This document shows, piece after piece, positions 49,523 to 56,587 of a DNA stretch of 64,000 nucleotides. Location: positions 1 to 64,000 of the forward strand of contig NZ_JAOQJD010000001.1 in assembly GCF_025566985.1 (NCBI RefSeq), in the 5' to 3' direction. Numbering within the stretch: the first letter of the stretch is position 1; each line of letters begins with the position of its first letter. A model generated the notes under the pieces. That model was not told where the DNA came from. It saw only the letters and a list, made by a program, of their open reading frames with translations, and searched no databases. The DNA comes from Aedoeadaptatus acetigenes (lineage in GTDB: Bacteria; Bacillota; Clostridia; Tissierellales; Peptoniphilaceae). A program made the position numbers and the translations under genes.

Positions 49523-50038
49523 CTACTTATTCTCCGATTTCGAGCGGAAAAACATAACCATGTTTCTGCCTTCCATCTTCGGTTTTTTGTCTACTTCCCC
49601 GTATTCCGAGACAAGTTCCGTAAATTCATCCAAGACTTCGCGGCCGATTTCGGTGTGACCCATTTCTCTTCCGCGGAAGCGGACGGCGACCTTTAAGCGG
49701 TTTCCGTCTTTCAAGAAATCCTTGGCTTTATTGGCCTTCGTGTTTAAATCATGGGTCTCGATTTTCGGCGTCAAGCGGAGCTCTTTTACCGTAATCGTCT
49801 TTTGTTTCTTCTTCGCTTCCTTTTCCTTCTTCATCATATCGTAGCGATACTTTCCGTAGTCAAGAACGCGACAGACCGGCGGCTTCGCCTTCGGCGCAAT
49901 ATTGACGAGATCCAATTTAAATTCGTCAGCAATAGCTCTTGCTTTTTCAATGGATACAATACCTAACTGTTCGCCTTCGGGATCAATTAAGCGCACTTCT
50001 TTCGCGCGAATTTCTCCATTGATTTGAATTTCTTTAAT
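49523..50038 (-). CDS. infC: Translation initiation factor IF-3, AUU start
   Basis: A 171-residue factor that keeps the 30S subunit free and checks the start codon. The N-domain (EIQINGEIRAKEVRLID) and C-domain (KTITVKELRLTPKIETHDLNTK-type segment, FLKDGNRLKVAVRFRGRE) are complete. There is no ATG, GTG or TTG at the proper place: the start is ATT at 50038, eight bases after GGAGGT (50047-50052). This rare start is the classical way IF-3 limits its own synthesis. An upstream in-frame ATG at 50104 lies within the leader hairpins and gives an untypical N-terminus. Confidence 0.95.
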   Translation of the reverse strand: MKEIQINGEIRAKEVRLIDPEGEQLGIVSIEKARAIADEFKLDLVNIAPKAKPPVCRVLDYGKYRYDMMKKEKEAKKKQKTITVKELRLTPKIETHDLNTKANKAKDFLKDGNRLKVAVRFRGREMGHTEIGREVLDEFTELVSEYGEVDKKPKMEGRNMVMFFRSKSENK

Positions 50039-50152
50039 GACTAAACACCTCCATAGGCAACAAAAAAAGCGGGCACACAAAGACCCGCCATAAAACTGGA
50101 ACATAACCTTAAAACGTAGTCGTAAGGTGAGAAGCGGACTTCTTCTTCATGC
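50039..50152 (-). promoter_or_regulatory. infC-rpmI-rplT leader with attenuator
   Basis: The untranslated leader holds a hairpin ACCTTA/TAAGGT (50106-50128), a small GAAG/CTTC hairpin (50131-50142) and a terminator: arms GCGGG (50069-50073) and CCCGC (50084-50088) followed on the minus strand by seven T (50068-50062). It has the plan of the L20-type leader, where ribosomal protein L20 favours termination; the exact class is inferred. Confidence 0.72.
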
Positions 50153-50158
50153 TCGAAT

Positions 50159-50187
50159 AGTGTATCAAATCCCCGGGCGCGTGTCAA
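50159..50187 (-). promoter_or_regulatory. Promoter of infC-rpmI-rplT
   Basis: Minus strand TTGACA (50187-50182), 17-base spacer and TACACT (50164-50159). The -35 overlaps the udk stop codon. Confidence 0.8.
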
Positions 50188-50813
50188 GCTTTTTCTATTT
50201 CGGCCAGGATATGATTCAGTTTCGTTTGAATTAAATCCACCGCCACTTTGTTGTGGCCCCCTTCCGGAACGATAATGTCGGCGTAGCGCTTCGACGGCTC
50301 TACAAATTGCAAATGGGCCGGCCGCACCGTGGCCATGTACTGATCGATGACCGAATCCAAGCTGCGTGCCCGCTCCTTCATGTCCCGCTTGATTCGGCGA
50401 AGGATGCGCACGTCGCTGTCCGTGTCCACGAAAATCTTCATGTCCAAGAGATCCAAGACCCGAGGCTCGGAGAAAAGCAAGATCCCTTCGATTAAGATGA
50501 TGTCCTTAGGCTCCAGGCGGATCGTCTCTTTTTTGCGATTGTGCACGGAAAAATCGTACTCCGGCATATCCACGCTTTTGCCCGACTTTAAAGCCATGAG
50601 ATGCTCGATAAACAGATCGTTGTCAAAGGCAAAGGGGTGGTCGTAATTGGTCTTCACCCGCTCTTCGGGAGACAAATGGCTTTGATCCTTGTAGTAATTG
50701 TCCTGACGAATCACCGTGCAGCGGGCGCCGCCGGTGTTTTTCAACAACTGCTCGGTGACGGTGCTCTTGCCGCTTCCCGATCCACCGCAAATGCCGATTA
50801 AGATTGGTTTCAA
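50184..50813 (-). CDS. udk: Uridine kinase
   Basis: Phosphorylates uridine and cytidine to the monophosphates (pyrimidine salvage). The 209 residues have Walker A GGSGSGKSTV near 10-19, the substrate segment NYDHPFAFDNDL and the lid region RRIKRDMKERARSLDSVIDQY. Its TTG start overlaps the stop of the U32 gene (TTGA) and follows AAGGTG. The order trmR-U32-udk matches yrrM-yrrN-yrrO-udk of Bacillus. Confidence 0.96.
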   Translation of the reverse strand: MKPILIGICGGSGSGKSTVTEQLLKNTGGARCTVIRQDNYYKDQSHLSPEERVKTNYDHPFAFDNDLFIEHLMALKSGKSVDMPEYDFSVHNRKKETIRLEPKDIILIEGILLFSEPRVLDLLDMKIFVDTDSDVRILRRIKRDMKERARSLDSVIDQYMATVRPAHLQFVEPSKRYADIIVPEGGHNKVAVDLIQTKLNHILAEIEKA

Positions 50814-52033
50814 TCCTGCACCTTCTTTCGAATCATATCCTTCGCTTCCACCGCTTGAGGCACGGTTGCGGTAAATACCTGCCGGGCTTTATTGGCCACC
50901 TCGATGGGCGCGCCTTCCTCATCCGCCATGTCGTCGATGGTCCATGTGAAGAAATCTTTCCCCGGTCCGAAGATTTCCACTTCGTCGCCGCGGAAAATTC
51001 GATTTCGCTGCTCGATGGTGGCTCGCTTCGTTTGGGGATCGTAGTCCAATACGACGCCGACGAAGTCGTAATCTTTGATGTAGGTCACGGAATCGCTGAT
51101 GCCCTCGGGTCCCTTGGCTTCGGAATAGTAAAAGCCCGTGGTGAAGTCCCTGTGGGATACTTTTTTTATCTCTTCGAGCCAGCGGGGATCGTAGCGGTAG
51201 TTTTTCGGATCGGCGTAATAGGCGTCGATGGCCATGCGGTAGGCACGAATCACCGTGGCCAGGTAATAGGCACTTTTCACCCGTCCTTCGATCTTAAGGG
51301 ACCGAATCCCCGCCTCAATTAATTCGTCGATGTGCTCGATCATGCAGAGGTCCTTAGAGTTTAAAATAAAACTTCCCTCTTCCGTGGATTCGACGGGGAA
51401 GTACTCGCCCGGGCGATTCTCTTCCACGAGATGGTACTTGTAGCGACAGGGCTGAGCGCAGTCCCCTTGATTGGCGTCGCGCCCCGTCATGTAATTGCTC
51501 ATAAGGCAGCGGCCGCTGTAACTCATGCACATGGCGCCGTGAACGAAGGTTTCGATTTCTACGCCCTCTACGTCTTTTTCAATGGCGCGGATCTCGTCCA
51601 AGGTGAGTTCCCTGGCGAGCACCACCCGCTCGGCGCCCAAGTCCCGCCAAAAGCGCACGGTTTCGCTATTGGTCAAACTCCCCTGGGTGCTCATGTGAAT
51701 GGGCAGTTTCGACGCCTTTTTCACCCGCATAAAGATGCCCGGATCGGCGACGATCACCGCGTCCACTCCCGCTTCTTCCAATTCGCAGAGGTAGTCGTCC
51801 AGCCCGTCGAAATCCTTGTCGTGGGGAATAATATTTAAGGTCACATGGACTTTTCTTCCCCGAGCATGGGCATATTCGACGCCTTCTTTAATTTTTTCAA
51901 CGGAAAAGTTTTTCGACGCCTTTCTCAGGCCGAAGGCTTCTCCCCCTAAGTAGACCGCATCGGCTCCGTAGTCGATGGCGGTTTTTAATTTTTCCAAATC
52001 CCCTGCCGGTGCCAAAAGTTCTATCTTATCCAT
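50810..52033 (-). CDS. trhP: Peptidase U32 family, tRNA U34 hydroxylation protein
   Basis: A 407-residue U32 protein of the YrrN/YrrO (TrhP) type, needed for prephenate-dependent hydroxylation of wobble uridine in tRNA. The barrel start ELLAPAGDLEKLKTAIDYGADAVYLGG and the four-cysteine region with MCMSYSGRCLMSN, then GDCAQPCRYKY are the family's mark, probably binding an iron-sulfur cluster. Bacillus has two such genes in tandem; here there is only one, of the longer YrrO-like form. It overlaps trmR by eight bases and udk by four. The name collagenase is a misleading legacy. Confidence 0.88.
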   Translation of the reverse strand: MDKIELLAPAGDLEKLKTAIDYGADAVYLGGEAFGLRKASKNFSVEKIKEGVEYAHARGRKVHVTLNIIPHDKDFDGLDDYLCELEEAGVDAVIVADPGIFMRVKKASKLPIHMSTQGSLTNSETVRFWRDLGAERVVLARELTLDEIRAIEKDVEGVEIETFVHGAMCMSYSGRCLMSNYMTGRDANQGDCAQPCRYKYHLVEENRPGEYFPVESTEEGSFILNSKDLCMIEHIDELIEAGIRSLKIEGRVKSAYYLATVIRAYRMAIDAYYADPKNYRYDPRWLEEIKKVSHRDFTTGFYYSEAKGPEGISDSVTYIKDYDFVGVVLDYDPQTKRATIEQRNRIFRGDEVEIFGPGKDFFTWTIDDMADEEGAPIEVANKARQVFTATVPQAVEAKDMIRKKVQD

Positions 52034-52670
52034 CCAATCTCCTTATTAACAACAATCCGTCGCCGACGGGCAACACCGTGGCCGATAAATTATCCGCACG
52101 GAGCACCCGGTACAAGAGGCGTTTCAGTCTTTTCACGATGGTGATTTTACGGCGCTTAAATAATTTCTTTGACGCGAGCATGCCGTGAAAGAGCACATTG
52201 TCCATGAGGATGACGCCTCCGGGGGCCAGTCGGCGCAAACTTTCTCTCAGATAGATCTCGTATTGCCCCTTGGCCGCATCGATAAATATAAAATCGTAGC
52301 TGCCCTCGTCCTTTTGAATAAATTCCGCGGCGTCTGCGACGACGAGGTGAATCCTGTCTTCCAAATGTTGATTTTGAAAATGGGTGCGGGCGTTAACGGC
52401 CCGGTCGGGATCCAGTTCCACCGTGGTAATTTCCGCATCGGGCAACGCCCGCGCCATCATGGAGGCGGAATAGCCCACCGCCGTCCCCAGTTCCAAAATG
52501 CTTTTCGCCCCCAGAAGCGGCAGAAAGAAATTCAAAAAATTTTCCACCTGCGCGTCGATAATGGGCACGCCCTCGGCTTCGGCGAAGGCGCGCAAATCCT
52601 TCAAATAACCGGCGGGCTCGGGAAAAAGCTGCGCCAAATAGTCTTCGATAAACGGTTCTGTTACATGCAT
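52026..52670 (-). CDS. trmR: tRNA 5-hydroxyuridine methyltransferase TrmR
   Basis: A 214-residue O-methyltransferase of the YrrM/TrmR family, turning ho5U34 into mo5U34. Motif I is ILELGTAVGYSASMMA, then TTVELDPDRA, and the metal site FIFIDAAKGQY with ILMDNVLFHG. It heads trmR-trhP-udk. Its start ATG at 52670 (MHVTEPF) has no ribosome binding site and is only four bases after the T run of the RNase J terminator; I see no better start. Translation may depend on read-through from rnj or be leaderless from a hidden start. Confidence 0.9.
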   Translation of the reverse strand: MHVTEPFIEDYLAQLFPEPAGYLKDLRAFAEAEGVPIIDAQVENFLNFFLPLLGAKSILELGTAVGYSASMMARALPDAEITTVELDPDRAVNARTHFQNQHLEDRIHLVVADAAEFIQKDEGSYDFIFIDAAKGQYEIYLRESLRRLAPGGVILMDNVLFHGMLASKKLFKRRKITIVKRLKRLLYRVLRADNLSATVLPVGDGLLLIRRLDG

Positions 52671-52673
52671 GAG

Positions 52674-52695
52674 AAAAAAGCCGGTTAAACCGGCT
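52674..52695 (-). terminator. Terminator after rnj
   Basis: Arms GCCGG (52680-52684) and CCGGC (52690-52694) plus a closing A-T pair, loop TTAAA, then six T on the minus strand. It starts two bases after the rnj stop. Confidence 0.8.
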
Positions 52696-52696
52696 A

Positions 52697-54367
52697 TTAT
52701 ACATCCATAATGATGGGCAGGATCATGGGATTTCTTCGCGTCTTCTTGAAGATGAAGTTTCTTAAATCGTCGCGAATTTGCGATTTAATCGAAGACCAAT
52801 CCTTGATGTTTTGACGCTTGCAATTTTCCACGGATTTCGTCACCATGTCACGCACTTCGTTCATCAAATCCGTGGATTCGCGAACGTAAACGAAGCCTCT
52901 GGAAATAATGTCCGGACCGGAAACCATTTGGCCGGTTTTTTTGTTCATGGCAATAATGGCGATGATCAAGCCGTCTTCGGCAAGGTGCTTTCTGTCCCGA
53001 AGCACGATGTTTCCCACATCGCCGATGCCCAAGCCGTCGATTAACACTTGTCCCGCTTCCACATCTTTTACGCGACGGGCCTCGGTCTTGGTCATTTCCA
53101 GGCAGTTGCCGTTGTCCATCATGAAAATATTGTTCTTGGGAACGCCCATCTTTTGCGCCACTTCCGCGTGTTTCAATAAGTGCTTAACTTCCCCGTGAAT
53201 CGGGATAAAGAATTTGGGCTTTAAGAGATTCAAGAGAAGCTTGTGCTCTTCTTGATAGGCGTGGCCGGAAACGTGGATTTCCGATAAGGATTCGTAGATG
53301 ACGCGGACGCCCTTGTCTAAAAGGCGATTGATGACCGTGTTCACCGCGCTTTCGTTTCCGGGAATCGGATGGGCGGAGAGAATAATCACGTCGTCTTTGG
53401 TGAGCTGAATGCGCTTGTGCTCGCCGGTGGAAATCCGGGTCATGGCGCTCATGGGCTCGCCTTGGCTCCCCGTGGTAATTAAAACCAATTGGCGGGGATT
53501 GTATTTGTTCATGTCCTTAATGTCCACGATGGTGTTGGGCTTTACTTTTAAATAGCCTAAATTTTCCGCAATGCCCATGACATTCAACATGCTTCGGCCG
53601 CTTAATACCACTTTCCGATTGTAGCGTTCCGCCGCCGTAATGATCTGTTGGATCCGGTACACATTGGAGGCGAAAGTGGCGATAATAATTCGGTTGTTGC
53701 GCATGAGGGCGAAGAGACGGTCGAAGGTGGCGCCGACCTTGCGCTCGCTCATGGAAAAGCCTTCCCGAAGCACATTGGTGGATTCGCTGAACAGGGCCAG
53801 GACGCCGCGGTTTCCGATTTCGGCCAAGCGATTTAAGTCGATGGGATCGCCGGATATCGGCGTAAAGTCCACTTTAAAGTCCCCGGAGTGAACCAACACA
53901 CCCAGAGGCGTGGTAATGGCCAAAGCAGCCGCATCGGGAATGGAGTGGTTCACTTGCACCCATTCCACTTCAAAGAACTTGCCGATTTTTACCGGCTGCT
54001 TGTAGCTCACGTTCACCATTTTCGTGGAGCGCAGGAGGCGGTGTTCCTTTAATTTGTTTTCCAACAGGGCCAAGGTCAATTTGGTTCCGTACACGGGCAC
54101 ATTGATCTGTTTCAACACATAGGGCACGGCGCCGATATGGTCTTCGTGGCCGTGGGTAATGACGATGCCCTTGATTTTTTGCTTGTTCTTAATTAAATAC
54201 TGAATGTCCGGGATGACGATGTCGATGCCCGGCATATCGTCTTCGGGAAAGGTCATGCCGCAATCGACGACGATAATCTCGTCCTTGTATTCGATGACGG
54301 TCATGTTCTTTCCCACTTCGCGCATCCCGCCTAAGGGAATGATGCGAAGCTTCTCTTTATACTTCAT
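52697..54367 (-). CDS. rnj: Ribonuclease J
   Basis: mRNA-decay and RNA-maturation enzyme with endo- and 5'-exonuclease activity, 556 residues. The metallo-beta-lactamase motif HGHEDHIGAVPY, the beta-CASP part with SGRSMLNVMGIAE, TTGSQGEPMSAMTRIS and HVSGHAYQEE are clear, followed by the C-terminal domain. The open frame extends 12 codons further upstream, but the ATG at 54367 after AAGGAGAGG gives the usual start (MKYKEKLRIIPLGGM) and overlaps fur by 11 bases. Confidence 0.96.
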   Translation of the reverse strand: MKYKEKLRIIPLGGMREVGKNMTVIEYKDEIIVVDCGMTFPEDDMPGIDIVIPDIQYLIKNKQKIKGIVITHGHEDHIGAVPYVLKQINVPVYGTKLTLALLENKLKEHRLLRSTKMVNVSYKQPVKIGKFFEVEWVQVNHSIPDAAALAITTPLGVLVHSGDFKVDFTPISGDPIDLNRLAEIGNRGVLALFSESTNVLREGFSMSERKVGATFDRLFALMRNNRIIIATFASNVYRIQQIITAAERYNRKVVLSGRSMLNVMGIAENLGYLKVKPNTIVDIKDMNKYNPRQLVLITTGSQGEPMSAMTRISTGEHKRIQLTKDDVIILSAHPIPGNESAVNTVINRLLDKGVRVIYESLSEIHVSGHAYQEEHKLLLNLLKPKFFIPIHGEVKHLLKHAEVAQKMGVPKNNIFMMDNGNCLEMTKTEARRVKDVEAGQVLIDGLGIGDVGNIVLRDRKHLAEDGLIIAIIAMNKKTGQMVSGPDIISRGFVYVRESTDLMNEVRDMVTKSVENCKRQNIKDWSSIKSQIRDDLRNFIFKKTRRNPMILPIIMDV

Positions 54368-54812
54368 TGGCCTCTCCTTCTTTTTTGCGACTGCACTTGT
54401 CACAAATGCCGTAGAATTTTAAATTATGATCGGTAATGTGAAAGTGCACGGTTTTTTCTATTTCTTCTTCTAAATCGTCCAGTAAATCCACATTGACTTC
54501 CGTAATTTCGTGGCAGACATTACAGACCAAGTGGTGGTGCTTATGCTTTTCGTCTTCGAGGCGACGTTCGTAGCGCGTCGTGCCGTCTTCGAAGGTAAGT
54601 GCCGTTAAAAAGCCGATGGATTCCAAGAGGCTCACGGCGCGATAAACGGTGGCGATACCGATTTCGGGCATTTTCTTGCCGGCGTAATGAAACACTTCTT
54701 CTGTCGTCATGTGTTCGCCTTCTCTTTCGGCAAAAACTTCCATAACTACCTGACGCTGTTTGGTAAACTTATAGCCTTTTTCTTGCAAAAACTCTTTAAA
54801 TGTATTGTCCAT
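54357..54812 (-). CDS. fur: Fur-family metal-dependent repressor
   Basis: A 151-residue repressor of the Fur/PerR/Zur group. The winged helix (KFTKQRQVVMEVFAERE, then IGIATVYRAVSLLESIGFL) is followed by the metal domain with DEKHKHHHLVC and two CXXC pairs (CNVCHE and CDKCSR) for structural zinc. Metal choice (iron, zinc or peroxide sensing) cannot be decided. It lies in the alaS-ireB-ruvX-fur order common to Firmicutes. Confidence 0.95.
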   Translation of the reverse strand: MDNTFKEFLQEKGYKFTKQRQVVMEVFAEREGEHMTTEEVFHYAGKKMPEIGIATVYRAVSLLESIGFLTALTFEDGTTRYERRLEDEKHKHHHLVCNVCHEITEVNVDLLDDLEEEIEKTVHFHITDHNLKFYGICDKCSRKKEGEANEV

Positions 54813-54877
54813 GGGATACCACCTATATTCGTTACTATCGCTGATCGCCTAAAACACGACAAATAAAGGCCCTTCGC

Positions 54878-55294
54878 CTAAAGAGGCAATTGATCCAAGT
54901 AGGTTTGAAGGATCAATACGGCCGCCAATTTGTCCACGTGTTTTTTTCTGTTTTCTCTTCGAACGCCACCTTGCATAAGTACCGCTTCGGCACTAGATGT
55001 GGTCAGTCGTTCGTCCACATAAATAATTTCCATGCCCAACGCCTCCTTCAAGTAGTCGGCGTAATTCATGGTCCTTTTCGCCTGAAAGCCCAAAGTGTTG
55101 TTCATGTTTTTCGGCAACCCGACGATCAGCTTTTCAACGTCGTACTTGTCGATCAGCGCCTTGAGCGCCGCTGCATCTTCCGCCTTCGATGCCCGAATAA
55201 TCGTCGTCACCCCTTGGGCCGTGATGCCCAAAGGATCGGAGACGCTGACACCGATGGTCTTGTTTCCAATATCCAATCCTAACAATCGTTTCAT
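54878..55294 (-). CDS. ruvX: Holliday junction resolvase-like RuvX (YqgF)
   Basis: A 138-residue RNase H-fold nuclease active on rRNA 5' ends (pre-16S) and possibly Holliday junctions. GLDIGNKTIGVSVSDP carries the first acidic residue, then VGLPKNMNNT and VDERLTTSSAE with the catalytic Glu. One base separates it from the upstream reductase gene. Confidence 0.94.
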   Translation of the reverse strand: MKRLLGLDIGNKTIGVSVSDPLGITAQGVTTIIRASKAEDAAALKALIDKYDVEKLIVGLPKNMNNTLGFQAKRTMNYADYLKEALGMEIIYVDERLTTSSAEAVLMQGGVRRENRKKHVDKLAAVLILQTYLDQLPL

Positions 55295-55295
55295 T

Positions 55296-56237
55296 TTAAA
55301 TCACTTTAATGCAAAATTCGGGGCAGACTGTGGCGCAGTAACCGCACAAAATGCACTTGTCGTTCACCACGGCACGGCCGTCTTCTACGTGAATGGCATC
55401 TTGTTTGCAGCGCCTTTCGCAACTGCCGCAACCGATACAGTAATCGCCGATAATCAGCTTCCGCTTCTTTTTCGATACATCCTCCAGGGCACGCTCGTTT
55501 TCTTCGCCACGCAAAAAAAGATCCGCGTTGTAGTCAATTTCTTCCTTGGACTGCATGCCGATTGCGGTCGAGTCGATGCAGTCGATGGATGAAATCCACT
55601 TTAAAGACGCTCTGTTTTCGGCGATTAAGTGGCCGCCGCCCAGGGCTTTCATGGAATAGATGCCGATGCCCTTTTTGTGTCTCTGTTCGATGGCATTGAG
55701 CATTTCCTCCGGCGTGCCGTCTTGAATCCCCACGCCTCGTCGATTGATGATGGGATGGATCACCTCGATCTCGGGGAAAAGAGCCGTGGCATTAACGCAA
55801 CCGATAAAATGGGTGGAAATGCCGATGGCGCGAATGTATCCCGCCTCTTTTAATTCCACCAGGCGGTTCAATGCGCCCTTGTGCCCCTTTAGAGTCAGGA
55901 GGGATTCCTGTTCGTGCAACATGAAAATGTCGATGTAGTCCGTGTCCAATTCCTTCAGCGCTTTTTTTACGCTTGCATCGGCCGTCTTTTCGTCGTAGCA
56001 GTAGGCCTTGGATGTAATCACCCATTCCTCACGCCCGAGTTCTTTAATCGCCCCGTGAATGTAGGCGTAATTATCGTAGATTTCCGCCGTATCTATAAAG
56101 TTGATACCCTTTTCGTGGGCATAAACCAATAGTTCCGTGCCTTTTTTTAAGGGCAAATTCGCCTGAAATCTCGAAAATGTCAACGAGCCGTAGCACAGTG
56201 GCGACACTTCGATCCCCGTTTTTCCTAAAACTGCCAT
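55296..56237 (-). CDS. Aldo/keto reductase with C-terminal 2[4Fe-4S] ferredoxin domain
   Basis: A 313-residue fusion. Residues 1 to about 250 are an aldo/keto reductase barrel with the tetrad residues in NFIDTAEIYDNY (Asp, Tyr), VITSKAY (Lys) and FMLHEQES (His). Residues about 262-313 have two 4Fe-4S motifs, CIGCGSCERRC and CILCGYCATVCPEFC. Such proteins are common in anaerobic Firmicutes; substrate and electron partner are unknown. It lies between ireB and ruvX, normally adjacent, so it is an insertion into a conserved cluster. Confidence 0.93.
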   Translation of the reverse strand: MAVLGKTGIEVSPLCYGSLTFSRFQANLPLKKGTELLVYAHEKGINFIDTAEIYDNYAYIHGAIKELGREEWVITSKAYCYDEKTADASVKKALKELDTDYIDIFMLHEQESLLTLKGHKGALNRLVELKEAGYIRAIGISTHFIGCVNATALFPEIEVIHPIINRRGVGIQDGTPEEMLNAIEQRHKKGIGIYSMKALGGGHLIAENRASLKWISSIDCIDSTAIGMQSKEEIDYNADLFLRGEENERALEDVSKKKRKLIIGDYCIGCGSCERRCKQDAIHVEDGRAVVNDKCILCGYCATVCPEFCIKVI

Positions 56238-56259
56238 AAATCGCTCCTAAAAACAGAAT

Positions 56260-56283
56260 AGAGATGAGCCCAAGCCCATCTCT
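56260..56283 (-). terminator. Hairpin between ireB and the reductase gene
   Basis: Arms AGAGATG (56260-56266) and CATCTCT (56277-56283), overlapping the ireB stop codon; followed on the minus strand by the T-rich TATTCTGTTTTT. Perhaps a weak terminator that lowers expression of the genes downstream. Confidence 0.45.
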
Positions 56284-56539
56284 AATCTTCCTTTAAATAG
56301 AATGTCAGTAACTCTGACAGAAGTTCGTCACGTTCAATGGATTGAATGATACTGCGCGCGTCTAAGTGGCTGGTTATATAGGTGGGATCTCCGGATAGTA
56401 TATAGCCAATAATTTGATCGATCGGATCGTATCCCTTGTCTTCTAACGCATGAAAAACAGTGGTAATTCCCTTGCGGATTTTCTCGCTGTCGCCATTGGT
56501 TTTTTCGAAGATATGCGTTTCAAACTGATTATTGTCCAT
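56282..56539 (-). CDS. ireB: IreB family regulatory phosphoprotein
   Basis: An 85-residue protein of the UPF0297/IreB family (YrzL in Bacillus), in enterococci a substrate of the kinase IreK that affects cephalosporin tolerance. The pattern HIFEKTNGDSEKIRKGITTVFHALEDKGYDP and QIIGYILSGDPTYITSHLDAR is complete, including Thr residues near the N-terminus. It follows alaS by 48 bases, a conserved neighbour. Confidence 0.95.
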   Translation of the reverse strand: MDNNQFETHIFEKTNGDSEKIRKGITTVFHALEDKGYDPIDQIIGYILSGDPTYITSHLDARSIIQSIERDELLSELLTFYLKED

Positions 56540-56587
56540 ATAATCTCCTCCATAGGAGCATTATACCACAAATTCCACCGGCCGACA

